Counted from the stretch's first letter, positions 12,501 through 24,755 are shown. The stretch: DNA of 44,961 nt from Lingula anatina (GCF_001039355.2 NW_019774180.1:766222-811182); one strand, 5' to 3'. The notes: a model not told the origin generated them from the letters alone. Made by a program: numbers and translations.

Positions 12501-15500
12501 CGTCTTTATTTATTATTAGCTTTTGACATAAATCTGTGGTATGCAAATAATTTAGGAACTGAAATATGACTTCTTGTTAGCTTAGAGAAATGTTTTGAGG
12601 ATTTTGTAATAGAATTATAGTTCAAAACATGCATTAATTTGTTGTTTGCAGGATAATGACTATCAAAAGTACAATTAAGGAATACAAAAATGCATGCAAT
12701 TTCTAGTGAAAACCTATTTTCATTATGCTCTGAAGCTGCATTAGGTCTTGAAATTCATTTTTCCATAATTTACTGAGTAATTTACCTTACCATCATGTCA
12801 AGCCAACAAAAGAAAACCAAGGGAATTTTTTGAGTGCCATTTATGCTGATAATCAAACTGCTTTTACAGGGATCAAGGAACATAATACAGGAAACTTAAC
12901 CTGGAGGGAGAAAAGAGAACTGATAAACGAACTATTTAAAGAGAAAAAATACACAAAATGGGCTTTTTTACTCACTTGGGGGAACAAGAATGATAACAAC
13001 TATGTTTTTGTTTTCACATTTTGTTAAACTATTTTCAGCTAAGCCTGGTTTGCCTGCTGTACATAGAACAAAAAAAATCAATGTAGACACAATGCTTCCA
13101 TAAGAATTGCTATTTTTGCATTTCTTACCTATTGCCAGCCAGGTTTAAAAAATACTATAGAAACATGAGAAAGAGTACAGAAGATTGGTTATAAAGAAGT
13201 AACTGTACCATTGAAATTTTGTCAGATATATTATAAATTAAGCATGAAAGAAAAAAAGAATGTTATTTTTAAATTTGAAGCAACATTTCCTGTGGTTAGG
13301 GCCCATTACGTCAAGGCAGGGATGGTATAAGTGTGTTGATCACAAAATGTATTGAATACTAAAACTTTGTTTAATTTCTCCTTACAGGCAACCCAAGCGA
13401 GCTGGTGTTTATTTGCTGGGAACAGATGGACGCTTAGATCCTCATGAGACTGGTATGATAAGATAAGATATTGCAACACTAATGACGTCTGCTGTCACTC
13501 TGAGTTTCACAGTGCCATTGCCACTGGTTCCCTCTATAAGCATACTTAAACTCTTTTACAACTATTACCAATTATTTTATGTAGCTTTATGAAATTGGAA
13601 AACAGAAAAATCAATGATAAAGAATGTGAGTCATTTGTTATCAACTTATCACAACTGAACCTGCATTATTTTGCTTTGGTATGTAGTATTTTAATACTTA
13701 AAAAATCAGAGATGTGATGTTTTTTTTTTTTTTTTTGAAGAAGAAGAAGAAGAATGCATTATGTTTATGTTTGCGCTTTGGCAATTTTCTTGTTGAACTC
13801 AATTGATTTTCATTTGTGATGCTAAAGACTGGCTACATGTAATATAATGATATTGTTTTTGAGGCAAAGAATTATTTCCTTTTCAGTATACATGGAGGCA
13901 GCTTGTAAGATCACAGAGGACTTTGTCATGCATCCATTTGCCTTCAGAACCCATGCTCACACTCATGGTGAGTTGTGGCCAAACACTGTACACCCAAACC
14001 CAATATAGAGGTGCAATTGATGTCACAAGCATGTTATTAAAAATATTTACTGCACAGATTGCTAACTGTGTTTGATTATTTTAGGGTCCCACATGAAGAA
14101 GCTTGTATAAAAGTTTCACTCTCCTGGAACCATGAATAATTTAAAATAATTCATCGTTTAACCCCAAAAAGAAACATACGTTACTGTCACAAATACAAAA
14201 CGTCCAACTGTGAAACGTTCTACTCACTTTGAAAATTCAGTCATCACTGGTTTTGTTCATTGATTTATCTCCTACAAGTATAACGTTGCTAAAAATTATA
14301 ATAATCTTCTGTATAGACCAGTTAATTGTTTTTGAGCGTCTTAAGTTTTCTTGTCACAGAATATTAAAAAATGGGGAAAATACACCCTACCGACAGTAAA
14401 ATAAGCATTAAATAAACATGTTTCCCTACATGATCCAAAGATTATATCAGAAATGTCAAACTATCATGGAACCACAATATATTGTTCGGTCAGCAAAAGA
14501 AAACATTGTATCTCTTGCATACAAGTACTTGAACGAAATGAAACATTTTGACAATTTTTCTAGGGAACATACGTTACCTAGCATAAGCCATGAGGCAAAG
14601 CCCCTTGAGATAAAGTTTAAATATTTATAAAAACGTCCTTACGTCATGTCTAATTTACCATGACTGAACCACTAAAAAACGTATCGGAACGCGCCATAAA
14701 AATGAAAATTAAATGGCAAAAACATACGTTACCGTACGTTTTTTGGAACATACATTACCACATAGGGCTCTTTGCGTAATGTTAAAGATATGGTAAAAAG
14801 TAAAAATTGATTTTCAGTTGAGACAGTCATGGATTTTTGTTCTATACACATATATGTTTTGAAATATTGAATACAATTTTGAATTCATTCATTTTTATTT
14901 TTTGACACTTCAGCATGTGAAATGCACCTCTTTATTGGGTTTGGGTGTGTAATGAAATTTTAAAAGTTCTCTGAAGCTTAGTCATTTCATCATTTTTACC
15001 CATCTGCGCTTGTTCTTGTCTGACTGAGTATAGTGATTTTTAGCTTTATAACAATTAATTATTTTTTACAGCCACCATTTGTGAAGATACAAAAAAAAAA
15101 AAAAAAAAAGAATATAAATTTAAAAAGATGTCAGGAGTTCAATTATGAATGGGTAGAGTGAATGATTTTTTAAAAAGTGGTAACCAGTTAAATAGAAGTT
15201 TGAGATAAATGATCGAAAAAAGTCAAAGTTGTGTGTAGGTGTTGTTTCATCTTAATTTCAATATTAGATTAAGATTGATCACAATGTTCCAACCGTGAAG
15301 ATATTCAAAACTTTAAATACTGGAATGAAGGTGGATAATGGGTGGCAACACAATTTTATGTACTTAATGTTCTTATTGCACAGGCCAAGTAAATGCTGGA
15401 TATAGAGTACGAGAAGGACAATGGACAGAGGTTGGACGACAGACTCCCAAAAAGCCTCAAATGTTCTACAATACTACTGACCCAGATTTGACAGTCAGAG

Positions 15501-16692
15501 AAGGAGATTACTTGGTTTGTGGAAAATTTTATCTCAAAATTTATCATCTGTTTCAATCCACATTCTTTTTTCATTTTATTTATATTTGAAAGAAGTACAT
15601 AAATATGTCAGAAGTAGTATTACATAGCTATCTACAAACGGGTGTAGCATTATGCATGGTCTATAGTTTATGCATTGTTATTCCAAAAATGCTTTATATT
15701 TGGTCACCTTGTATATAAGAAAGTTAAGTTTGAAATTTACAGCAGCTTTTTTCTTTTCTTTTTTCCTTTCTAAAGCAATCAGTTTCAACCAGTTTATAGA
15801 GATTACATTAGAAATTCCTGATTTCAGGCTGCCAGATGTACTATGACCAATGATGAGGACAGAACAGTTTATGTTGGGTAAGCATGTGATAGAAATACAT
15901 GTGGCATTTATATTCTTATTTTTATAGTTAAAAGTATACTTTCCTCTGTGTTCCACAGAGAAATACTGACACATTTGGACTGATAGCTTTAAGTGAATGT
16001 GGTACATTGAACCAACACAATGTACAGTTTTTAACTCATGGTTATAGTCCTGACACAGGTTGTATCTCTCTCACACACACACAACAATAAGAGAAACTGT
16101 GTAAAATGAAAAATGCACTTCTTGTCACACAGACATCCAATCACACATACACACACGCATACAAAGATCAAAATAATATTTTTTGGAAAGTTGAGAAATG
16201 TTCAGCAGTTTTGAAAGCACTGTGCATTCACCATGCCATCAGATACCTTACCTTAACCATTCTTTGTTTTATCACAGCCCTACCCAGAATGATGAGATGT
16301 GCAACTTCTACATCATGTACTACGTCACTGGTGACAAGATCCTTCGCAATAACTATTGCTTTAGCTCTGGGCCTCCTCGCTGGTACTGGAGCAATATAGG
16401 TGCTCTGAACTACCAGGCTGCCCCCAAGAGTGCCAGCATGCTTCCAGGGTCAGATAAGCTTCTGGTGGAGACAATGTCCCACTATGACAAGTACGCTGAT
16501 CCTGAGTACCGAGAGCTGGACTCCATGGATGATCAACTGCTAGTAGATGAGCTGCTAGGCAGAAATGGGGACTTTGAGGATGAAGATGAGGAGGATGAAG
16601 ATGAAGAAGGTTATGGGGATGAGGAGGAGCAAGATTATGATAGAGAGTATAAGACTCTGTTGAAGCTTTATGAAGAACTTAATAGTTTATAG
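6498..16692 (+). CDS. Phm: Peptidylglycine alpha-hydroxylating monooxygenase (PHM), monofunctional, complete, 10 coding exons
   Basis: Copper- and ascorbate-dependent first step of neuropeptide C-terminal amidation, in the secretory-pathway lumen. Exons: 6498-6611, 7985-8039, 9589-9676, 10298-10419, 11285-11423, 13388-13452, 13887-13967, 15384-15514, 15828-15877, 16278-16692. All junctions are GT-AG and every phase closes (1260 nt, 419 aa). The start follows an in-frame TAG (6492-6494) and opens a signal peptide (MLSVVLFWGLVALG). Copper ligands are present: H69-H70 in HHMLLYGC, H146 in QVHY, H217 and H219 in THAH, M289 in EMCNFYIMYY. Y42, R215, N291 and Y293 match rat Y79, R240, N316 and Y318. 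All eight cysteines fit four rat PHM disulfides (C44-C88, C76-C105, C201-C309, C269-C290); the rat C47-C186 pair is absent. There is no lyase (PAL) domain or TM anchor. The protein ends in an acidic Asp/Glu tail (about 366-405), so a soluble enzyme needing a separate lyase is inferred. Confidence 0.96.
9543..9584. repeat. (TTTA)n microsatellite abutting the PHM exon 3 acceptor
   Basis: About ten TTTA/TTAT units run directly into TTTTCAG at 9588, so the tetranucleotide repeat serves as the polypyrimidine tract for the exon that encodes the two copper-binding histidines. Confidence 0.93.
13991..14947. mobile_element. ~0.96 kb TIR element in PHM intron 7
   Basis: 13991-14015 (CACCCAAACCCAATATAGAG start) and 14923-14947 are inverted copies with one mismatch over 25 bp. 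TA lies outside the left end and, after two extra bases, outside the right end, compatible with a TA target (Tc1/mariner style). Inside, AACATACGTTAC recurs at 14173, 14566 and 14721, with a variant near 14748. A 70-codon ORF (14418-14630) has no transposase motif that I recognise, so the element is probably non-autonomous. Confidence 0.7.
15091..15109. repeat. Poly(A) tract in PHM intron 7
   Basis: About 19 A. No retroposed gene body could be recognised upstream of it. Confidence 0.8.
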
Positions 16693-16712
16693 ATGGCTAA
16701 AGAGTTTCGTAA

Positions 16713-17216
16713 GGGCCCTGTTTCACAAAAATGCTACAATCAGTTTGTAACTAAAATTTTAGACCCCAGAGATTTAGCTGACTAAGATGTATTTCACAAA
16801 AAAATCTAAAATGCTGCTGACCTAATTTTTGTCATCTTAAAACTAATCCCATGACTGCAATACATACGTACCTCACACAACAGTAATGGTAACCATAACA
16901 AATTGATGAATTCAACATAATACATCTTTTAGAATCAGTTATGTATTAGATGTCTGATTTTCACCCAATCATGATGGAAAAATGTAACAATTAAGCCATC
17001 AATGAATATATAAATTACAAGCACAGTGTTAGCTTGTCACTGACTTTTGCCCAACTTCGTAATTTGGCCTGCTATCAAAAGAGCACTAAGATTAAACATT
17101 CTAACACTTTGTAAAACACTCTCAGACAATGCAATGCTGGATTGCATGGTAAAAATGATTTTAGCAGTTTTAGTTTATTAGTCCATAGACGTAAGACTTT
17201 TTGTTAGACAGGGCCC
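16713..17216. mobile_element. MITE starting 20 bp after the PHM stop codon
   Basis: Left end GGGCCCTGTTTCACAAAAA and right end TTTTTGTTAGACAGGGCCC are imperfect inverted copies of about 19 bp around a 504-bp unit. Pairing inside is weak (ACTAAAATTTTAG on the left, GCAGTTTTAGTTTATTAG on the right). No clear target duplication was seen. It makes up the first part of the PHM 3' UTR. Confidence 0.65.
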
Positions 17217-18644
17217 AGGATTATTTTCACCAAAGATATGCAGCTCTAAGGATTAGATTCATTTTAGAATTTTTCCTCTAGATAAACTTGATAATAACTG
17301 AGCCATGACATAGCATAGCAAAATTTCAGGACTGCCACATACTCTTCTTGCAAATTTGCCATAAATTATGAAGAAGGGATTTTACCATGCTAATGAGGTC
17401 TGTTGCAAATTTGTAATAACAATAGATATGTTAGCTGCTGTCAATTGGTAAACAATGGTTAGGCAATGATGTCAAAAGTTAAGAGCTTAGAGGTGAAAAA
17501 TGAATCTAATCCTAGAAATTGCATTGATACATTTATTATGTTACATGGTTGATGATTTGAGAATGATGATTTTACTCTATGATAAATATTTATGTAGGAA
17601 GGAGGGAGTTACAGAGAGGATTATTACATTCTAAGTTCTATGATAATGTCCCCTGAATATAATATTTTTAAACAAATTAGATAATTTTGGCATGGTCACA
17701 AATTTTATATTTTAAGATGTTTTACAGAACTGGTATCATGCTTCTGTAATAAGATATGTTAGACCAAGAGAAGCAGTATTGTATAGCACAGACAATGCCC
17801 AAATTAAAGAATGGCATCTTAACGGCTTATATTTTGCATTGAAATTTTTACAGTAAATTTTGGAGAAATAAGTTATTTATGAACTGAAAATTAACTAAAG
17901 CTCGATTATCTTTCAGATGTTTGATTAAGTACATTTTTCTGTAATTGTACAGTAAAATTTGTATGACTGATGACATGGCAATTGGTATTGCTAGTGTTAA
18001 GGATTAATCTGAAATAAGCTACTTTCTTGAAATTTATCAATGAAAGTAATTTTATTTCTGAAGTTGATAGGTGAATGAGACTTATTAGTTGTCTTTGTAG
18101 ATTTTAGATAAAGATATTTTTATTATGGCTCAATATAGTTTTAACAGTCTCATAAAAAAGTTATTAGGAATACTGTCTCTTCTTGTCAAAACAGAGCTTA
18201 CTTGGTGCCTTTGTTTGATTCTTAAGAATTATCATATTTCATATCATGGCTGTTGTCAAGAACAGTACACGGGTATATCTCATACATTACACACATCATG
18301 CATGAATGCGAGATGTATGTGTCGTATTTGGATCTTTTGTTCTCAATATCTGCCATGGCATATCTAGTCACATACACCGTGCTGACTTGTGGTGTATCTT
18401 TTTCTTAAATTTCACTAAGAAACAGGAATAGACAGTAAGTGGATATACGCTTCTTTAATTTCACTTGTATTTGCTACAGATGAAAATGTCTGTTTGTAAG
18501 ATCCAAGGTTTTGTTAAGAGGTTGAGGAGGAGGGGAGAGACACATGGGTAATGAAACAATATTGTCACACAATTGAATGTTTACAGGCAAGAAAAATAAT
18601 TTGAGAGAAGCAAGGGGAGGGGAAGGGACTGTTACATGCTCTCC

Positions 18645-18646
<2 letters not shown>

Positions 18647-18691
<45 letters not shown>
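18647..18691. repeat. (AC)n microsatellite
   Basis: About 22 uninterrupted AC units, downstream of PHM. The histidine/threonine run in a 91-codon ORF here is an artefact of the repeat. Confidence 0.95.
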
Positions 18692-18693
<2 letters not shown>

Positions 18694-19104
18694 GACTGTC
18701 ACACTGGTATTGGCATGTGTGGTCAGTGGTTTCAAGTTGTGCTTTTATATTTCAGGTCATTCTTTCACATTCTGATCTTAGTCATGTGTGTGATGTCAAA
18801 AATCAATGGTTTTAAAAGGATTCATCAGATAGGGAGTAAATTTATAGAATAATACATCACATGATCGAATTACTCCATTTTTACAATCAAAAATATATTT
18901 CTTCTGTGTATTGAGTTGCAACTGATGCATTTGATATAAAGATGTATTTCTTTTCATATCTATATTCAGATGGCTAATAGGTTTCTTCTGTCTTAATTAA
19001 CTCAAGTTCAAAGATTGTAACAGTTGAAGGTGAGAAATGTGATGTGGAGGGGAAGGAAAGAATTCTGAATATTTATTTTTTAGATTTCTTTCAATTTTTT
19101 GTGC

Positions 19105-19110
19105 AATAAA
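19105..19110 (+). terminator. Candidate PHM polyadenylation signal (AATAAA)
   Basis: It is the first canonical AATAAA I found downstream of the PHM stop, giving a 3' UTR of about 2.4 kb that includes the MITE at 16713-17216. An earlier ATTAAA at 17803-17808 is an alternative. A GT-containing stretch follows. Use is unproven. Confidence 0.35.
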
Positions 19111-19844
19111 ATTTTGAGTGATTTCTGTGGGTAATATTTAGAAAGAACTAGAGGCATGATAGAATTCCCAAAATTTTAAAACTTGTTTTAGTTCTAAAAT
19201 TACTGATTTACTGGTCCAGGATGGTAAAACTCTTTAAATGGTGTTAAATGGTTACAAAACTTTAATTATTTTTACCATATAAAATTTACCTACCTTGTTT
19301 GGGACAATATCAAAGAGTTGGAGACTTTAAAAATAAACTTAGGTTATGGACAGCATAATCAAAACAATCTCTGAAATTATGATTTATTGAAAATTTCATC
19401 TATAAAGTGTGAAAATAAAGAAGCAAAATCAAACCTTTCTTTTTGTTGTTTTTTCTTTCTTAGTGTGTTAGCATTTTAAAGCCAGCAATAATGACACATC
19501 TTCTTCATGTGAAAAAACACTGCATGTGTGGACTACAGAATACTGACACAGGTTGCTTAGATAATACTTATATTTTGCATTCATAACATGAACCTCATTT
19601 AGATTTTGATATTGCCCTACTCATTTTGACTATAAGGGAATGGAAACAATGTTCTGCAGGTGGAGACAGACCATGTGATTGTGTTAGCTGCTCCTGCCAG
19701 ATCCAAAATAATGCTAAGGGCAACAAGGGAAAAGAATAGAAGAAGACAATTTTACTATCATATGCAAGGCACAAAGATTAAAGAAATTCTTGGTTTTGGC
19801 CCTTTTTCTTTGGGAGAAGGGTTAGGTCAGAGAGAAAGGGATGA

Positions 19845-20010
19845 CAGGTCTGTAGCCAGCAAATTCAAAAGGGGGGTTCTTTTTCTGTAAAGTGGACCTT
19901 ATATAATGAAACCTTTGTGTACCTAGATCAAATTGTGCCCAAAATGGACTTTTTTCTGACAAAAAGGGTGGTTCTTTTGAACCCCCCGAACCCCCCTGGC
20001 TACGGGCCTG
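19845..20010. mobile_element. MITE family 2, copy B, uninterrupted
   Basis: The tips CAGGTCTGTAGCCAG (left) and CTGGCTACGGGCCTG (right) are inverted copies, followed inside by inverted GGGGGGTTCTTTT-type and AGTGGAC/ATGGACTTTT blocks. GATGA flanks both sides (19840-19844 and 20011-20015), a probable 5-bp target-site duplication. The two short ORFs across it are by-products. Confidence 0.8.
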
Positions 20011-20415
20011 GATGAGCATGTGTCCTCCCCTGGGTCCACCATTGCTAAAATGATTGACTAGCTAAGCTGTAGCACATTACTTAATTAATTGCATACAACA
20101 TACTAATCTCTGAATTAAATGTGCAATTATTGTGTAACATTTTTTTATTGTGTAGAGCACATGTACTAGGCAAACTTCATATAAAGTAGAATGTGCTTTT
20201 TTATGTTATTATAGAAAAACTATTGCAATTGTTAAAGATAATAATCTTTATGGAGCACTAAAATGTGTACAAGTTACATTTTACAGGCTCTCTACTCTGA
20301 TTATAACATCTTTACAACAACTATATAAATCTATACAAAATACATATGGAATGATTACTGGGAAGTAGCACAGAATAAAACGACTATTGCTATTGATGAG
20401 TGTATCGTTTTTTTC

Positions 20416-20555
20416 AAACTTTCATATATATATTTTCAGAATATCATTTTCAGAATTTCATATATCATTTTCAGAATATATATATATGAAAGTATTCTGA
20501 AAATGATATATGAAATTCTGAAAATGATATTCTGAAAATATATATATGAAAGTTT
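20416..20555. repeat. Perfect palindrome, 62-bp arms, 16-bp spacer
   Basis: 20416-20477 and 20494-20555 are exact reverse complements over all 62 bases. The 16-bp spacer (ATATATATATGAAAGT) repeats the sequence found near the outer end of the right arm. The arms are AT-rich, with TTTTCAGAAT repeated inside. It lies just 3' of the LINE relic. A transcript from either strand would form a long hairpin. Confidence 0.95.
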
Positions 20556-20639
20556 AGCCTTTTTTTCTGATGGCATGGCTTTCATTAAGAGATATTTTTC
20601 AGGGGTGTTAACTTTTAAAAGTAAACTATATGCCCTAAG

Positions 20640-21850
20640 TGTACTATAGTCTCCACTTTAATATATATTTCAGGTCTTTCCAAAATAGTTCATCAATCTT
20701 ATTGTTGATAGTATCTCTCAGGTTTTCAAAAGTATCTAGCGTTTGTGAATCAGTTTTATGACCAAGACCCCAACATTGTATAAATGTTCTAATTGATCCA
20801 GACCAACATGCAGGCTTCTTTTTCTTTTTGCTCTTGTTCATAAAATGACGTTTTTGACCAGTCTGTTGGAAAGCAGTTCTTTCAGTCTGGCGCTGTATCG
20901 ATCTGTGTCTGTTTTACAACATCAGAGTAGAGTGGAAATCTTCCAAATTCAGCTCTACAGACATTGTTCATAGATTTTTCCATACACCTTGTGCCCATTT
21001 GCACATTTTTAGGTGTAGTTGTTCAAAAGGCAATTTATTTAATTTTGAAAGTGCTTGATGATTTTGTCAAAGAGTTTTAAATTGAGTGGGGGAGATGATA
21101 TCTTGTTTGAGGACAGAGGGCTGCTTTAAGAGCAAAATTGTATTTAGAGCCTTTTTCTTTAAATTTTCAATTGCTTTTTTCATTGAACCTGTATTTGTAA
21201 AGATTAAACCCAGATAATTGTACTCTTTTACTGATTCAATGACTGCATTATTAAATATCACACCTTGAAAATGGGTAGTGTGGTCTGATCTACCAGTGAA
21301 TTCAGGATCATTCGGTGCCAAGTCTGGTAGTTGGGCAGGCCTGTAGATTATCTCCTTAGCAAATTCCCAGTCTTGATAAAAATGGGATTGTGTAGCCTTC
21401 ACCTACCGAGATGCCTAATCTGGTTTTACTATACATGCTTTTTGTGACACAATAGAATTTGCTTGAATCCCGAGTTTTAGCGGTTTCAGTAAAAGTCCCT
21501 TGTGCCACACTGAATCAAAGGCTTTAATTCTCATGTCAATGAAACATGCATATAGTCTTTTGTTTTGATTGAGATACCTGTTGACTAGTGATTTCAGAGT
21601 GAAGATATGATCTGTTGTTCTATAACCTGGCCTGAAGCCTGCTTGCTCTTCGCTTAATTTGTTTTCATTGTTAATATGTTGAATGAGCCTGTGTGCTAAA
21701 ACTGAATTAAATAATTTCCTAAGCAACTAGTTATGCAAAGGCCTCTATAGTTTTCAGAGTTCTTATGCTCTCCTGATTTAAAGAGTAGAATTATAATTCC
21801 TAGGTTCCATGATGCAGGGATTTCAGATGTATTGAGCACCATGCTAAATA
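20640..21850 (-). pseudogene. Degenerate non-LTR (LINE) retrotransposon reverse transcriptase
   Basis: Reading leftwards from about 21850, the minus strand encodes reverse-transcriptase landmarks with frame breaks: WNLGIIILLFKSGEHKNSENYRG, LSEEQAGFRPGYRTTDHIFTL (about 21650-21590) and CFIDMR-KAFDSVWHKGLLL (about 21540-21490, the metal-binding Asp of motif A). After an unrelated insert, the thumb-side block KEYNYLGLIFTNTGSMKKAIENL (about 21225-21150) and a C-terminal tail to about 20640 follow. The YxDD block between motif A and the thumb is missing. Stops, frameshifts and the deletion make it inactive. The clade is not assigned. Confidence 0.85.
21260..21343. mobile_element. Solo end of MITE family 1 inside the LINE relic
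   Basis: These 84 bp match the right terminal repeat of the element at 2893-3441 (3358-3441): ACACCTTGAAAATGGGTAGTG, then GTCTGGTAGTTGGGCAGGCCTG. The following bases (TAGATTA) are the same in both copies. Only one end is present. It interrupts the reverse-transcriptase reading frame where the YxDD region should be. Confidence 0.78.
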
Positions 21851-21860
21851 ATTTAGTGAC

Positions 21861-21925
21861 ATAATCATAATCATCTATGTTGACATAATCATAATCATCT
21901 GTCAGACATAATCATCTATGTTGTT
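21861..21925. repeat. Short tandem repeat, ~24-bp unit, about three copies
   Basis: GACATAATCATAATCATCTATGTT is repeated as GACATAATCATAATCATCTGTCA and then as a shortened GACATAATCATCTATGTT, at the 5' edge of the LINE relic. Confidence 0.7.
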
Positions 21926-24755
21926 TAACTCAGATCATGGGACAAACCTTATGATGGAAGTGTGTGCTTGCATCAAGATGACCAATGCAATGATTTGCCT
22001 TCACAACATGATATTGGTCAATGTAGAGCTATTCATCTGAAAAACAATTTCTATAAACTATCAAGCTAATTGCCATCATGCTATACATGTAATAATAGTA
22101 GCAATCACTATAATGGATTCAATGATTCAACTGGCAATTGGTAACATTGGGTTTGCTAAAAGACAGGTTATGTTGATGGGTCACGTGTGAGTGTGTTTTG
22201 TCAAACAGAAATTTCAGTTTTTTAATATATATAAATTTTTAAGGAACTATGTGAGGTTTTGGGCTAAATAAAATAAATAATGACAGTAAATAGATTAAAA
22301 AGTCTGGAAATTATTTGTTCAGTCCAGATGATGTTAATTAAGATAAATTATTGAGCACCTTATTTGTTTAAGTAGATCCAATTGACGTCTTGTTTCCACT
22401 GTTTTTTAGCTTTCCATATGACTTTGGAATTTGTTCTGTAAGTTGATAGCCAAGGTTTACTTGTTATTTATCTAGATGACAGATGCTTGTGATAATTTAT
22501 GTCTATGTGTGTTTGTTATTGTGTGTGTATTGATTGTATTACATTATAAAAAAGATGAGGTACATAAACTGCACACATGTATGTGAAATAAATAATTGCA
22601 AGGTGTTTGTGGTGCTCAGCAATTTTAACTGTTTTTTTCTTTTGTTCAAAAATGATAAAATTTGATAGACTTAGCATAAATAAATTGATTATGCAAAAAA
22701 AAAAAAAAAAAATGAATTACACTTTTAATGCAGAATGTTTGATAAGCTTAAAAAATGTCAGTATGTATATATAAGAAGTCACATGACAGGTACTACTTTT
22801 AAGGAATTTAAATATCATCCGGACATAATATATACGTAGTTATATTAATTATGAATACAACTACATATATATATACTAGTATTTTATATTTTGAAGAATT
22901 TTTTGAATGAGTGACAATGTATCACTTTTAATTCTCTACACTGAACAAGATTACGACTCATCACTTAAAAGACAATTGCACATTCTCAAGTGAATTACTT
23001 ATATTACTCATTTAACATTGGGTAATAAAGCAATTGATATTCTGGCTGAGGTTTTAGCATGACTGCCATCCCAAGCTGTGATTGGCATCTGACCCAGAAG
23101 CACAGGTCACAGCTTATCACATATGCAAAGTCTTGCCAGGCAGTTGTTCCAGAAGCAAAACTGTACTCTGCACCAGGATACAACTCCAGCTGAAAAGCAG
23201 CTGGCAAGAATGTTGGATACTAGACTTACACTCAAAGACACACTGAAGGGACTGAGTAGGAGGTGCTGAAAGTTTTTAAGAACTTCATAAACCCAGGAAA
23301 ATATCCAACCAATTTCTTGCATCTATGGATTGTGTTGTGTTAATATGATACCAATACTGAAAACATCTTTGAGAACATTTAGAACAGGATGACTTCAACT
23401 ATAGGAGAATGAGCCAGCGCAAAAACAACTGGCAAAACAGCCCTAAGTGAACCTGTTGTGTTTGTACAAACCATTGAGTTTTTAAACCAGTTGAGGATAG
23501 GCACACATGATTGGAAGACATAAAGGCAGTGGATGCATTTCAAGTTGGCCTGAATTCCATCCAATAGATATTTAAACTTCCAGTGAAGAACACGCACAGT
23601 AATGCTGTTTTTGTTATAAAATCTTTGCATATGTGTTGTTTAGAAGGATATAGTTTTTGTCTTCAAAAGAGCAGACTGATGCAGTCAGCTCATCATATCT
23701 TTCACACATAAGACTACCAGAGACACTGACAGTTGCGGGAGGCTGAATATTTCATCAAATCAACTGGGAACTTTGATTGTTACAGAAACTATCATGTATA
23801 TTTTAAAAAAAGAGCTGTGACTGGTAGGTTCATTCTTTTCAATCATTGAAAATTTACAGTTTTAAGAAAAGTTAATTTTAGTCAGTGACATCAGCAAAAC
23901 AGAAGAATTTGATACATGTGGGAGAGAATTTAACCAACACTAAACTAGAGGAATAGGAATGCATATATGATCTGTTTTGACCAACACAAACATTACAGCT
24001 ACAGGTGGCTGTAGAAAATGCACTAAGGGAAATCCTACATGAGTCAAGTTTGTATAAAAAACAAATTTATACAATATGAGAACATAATTTGTAATTTGGT
24101 GTGTGTTTGTTATGTACCTTTGTATTTGTGTCTATGTTGGGGGGAGGGGGCTAGGGTATTTACGTTTTCTAATTAGGTTTGTTATCTGCATACAATACTT
24201 ATGTACTTGTTTTCTAAATGTGATGGTGATGCTTGATATTACACTGTTCATGGCTGCTGTATATACTTGGCAATATGTAATCTTAAAAAAAAAGTTTATT
24301 AGAGTTGACCATTGTCAGATTACTTTCCAGACAATGTAAGAAGATTAACATGATTTGCAAACCTCGTCAGATAGCCAGGAAGTTAATTGCATTTTGTGTC
24401 TTCATAGAGAATGAATGTATATCTGGATTTATATAAATAATCTATATAATATGTCTTAGTGTGGATTAAAGCAACACTTATCCTGTAAGCTAGACACAGT
24501 AATCTGCCTTTCTTGGAGATAACAACAAGCAGACACCACAGACTGAAAGTGAATTTCATGCTGAGATACATTCTAGAGAGCATATGAGGACCTGGGAAAA
24601 AAACATCTTGCAACTCAGCCATGTTGCTTAGTTATGGGGAAAACAACTAGTATATCTAATTAATTTTGTCATGAAAACATGACTATTGTATAAAAAAATT
24701 GAATGTGTCAGACTGTGTTATAAAGTGATCTGATACATATATATTTTATTTTCAG
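21926..24755. other. Intergenic/5' region of the phosphatase gene, no coding exon recognised
   Basis: A poly(A) tract lies at about 22696-22711. The stretch 23000-23830 is less AT-rich than its surroundings, with short unrelated ORFs on the minus strand. It may hold non-coding first exons of the phosphatase; GTGACTG followed by GTAGGTTC at 23821 is a possible donor. No promoter element is clear. Confidence 0.45.

Larger units (their letters stand above)
17217..19844. other. PHM downstream region, non-coding
   Basis: Contains the CA repeat and candidate poly(A) signals but no credible exon. The stretch 18520-18640 is purine-rich (GAGGAGG-type). Confidence 0.55.

Noticed and set aside
15678-16007. 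109-codon minus-strand ORF
   Set aside because: It covers PHM exon 15828-15877 and its flanking introns on the other strand; no recognisable motif.
16106-16399. Plus-strand ORF of 97 codons overlapping PHM exon 10 in another frame
   Set aside because: The PHM frame through the same bases encodes the conserved EMCNFYIMYY motif and joins exon 9 in phase.
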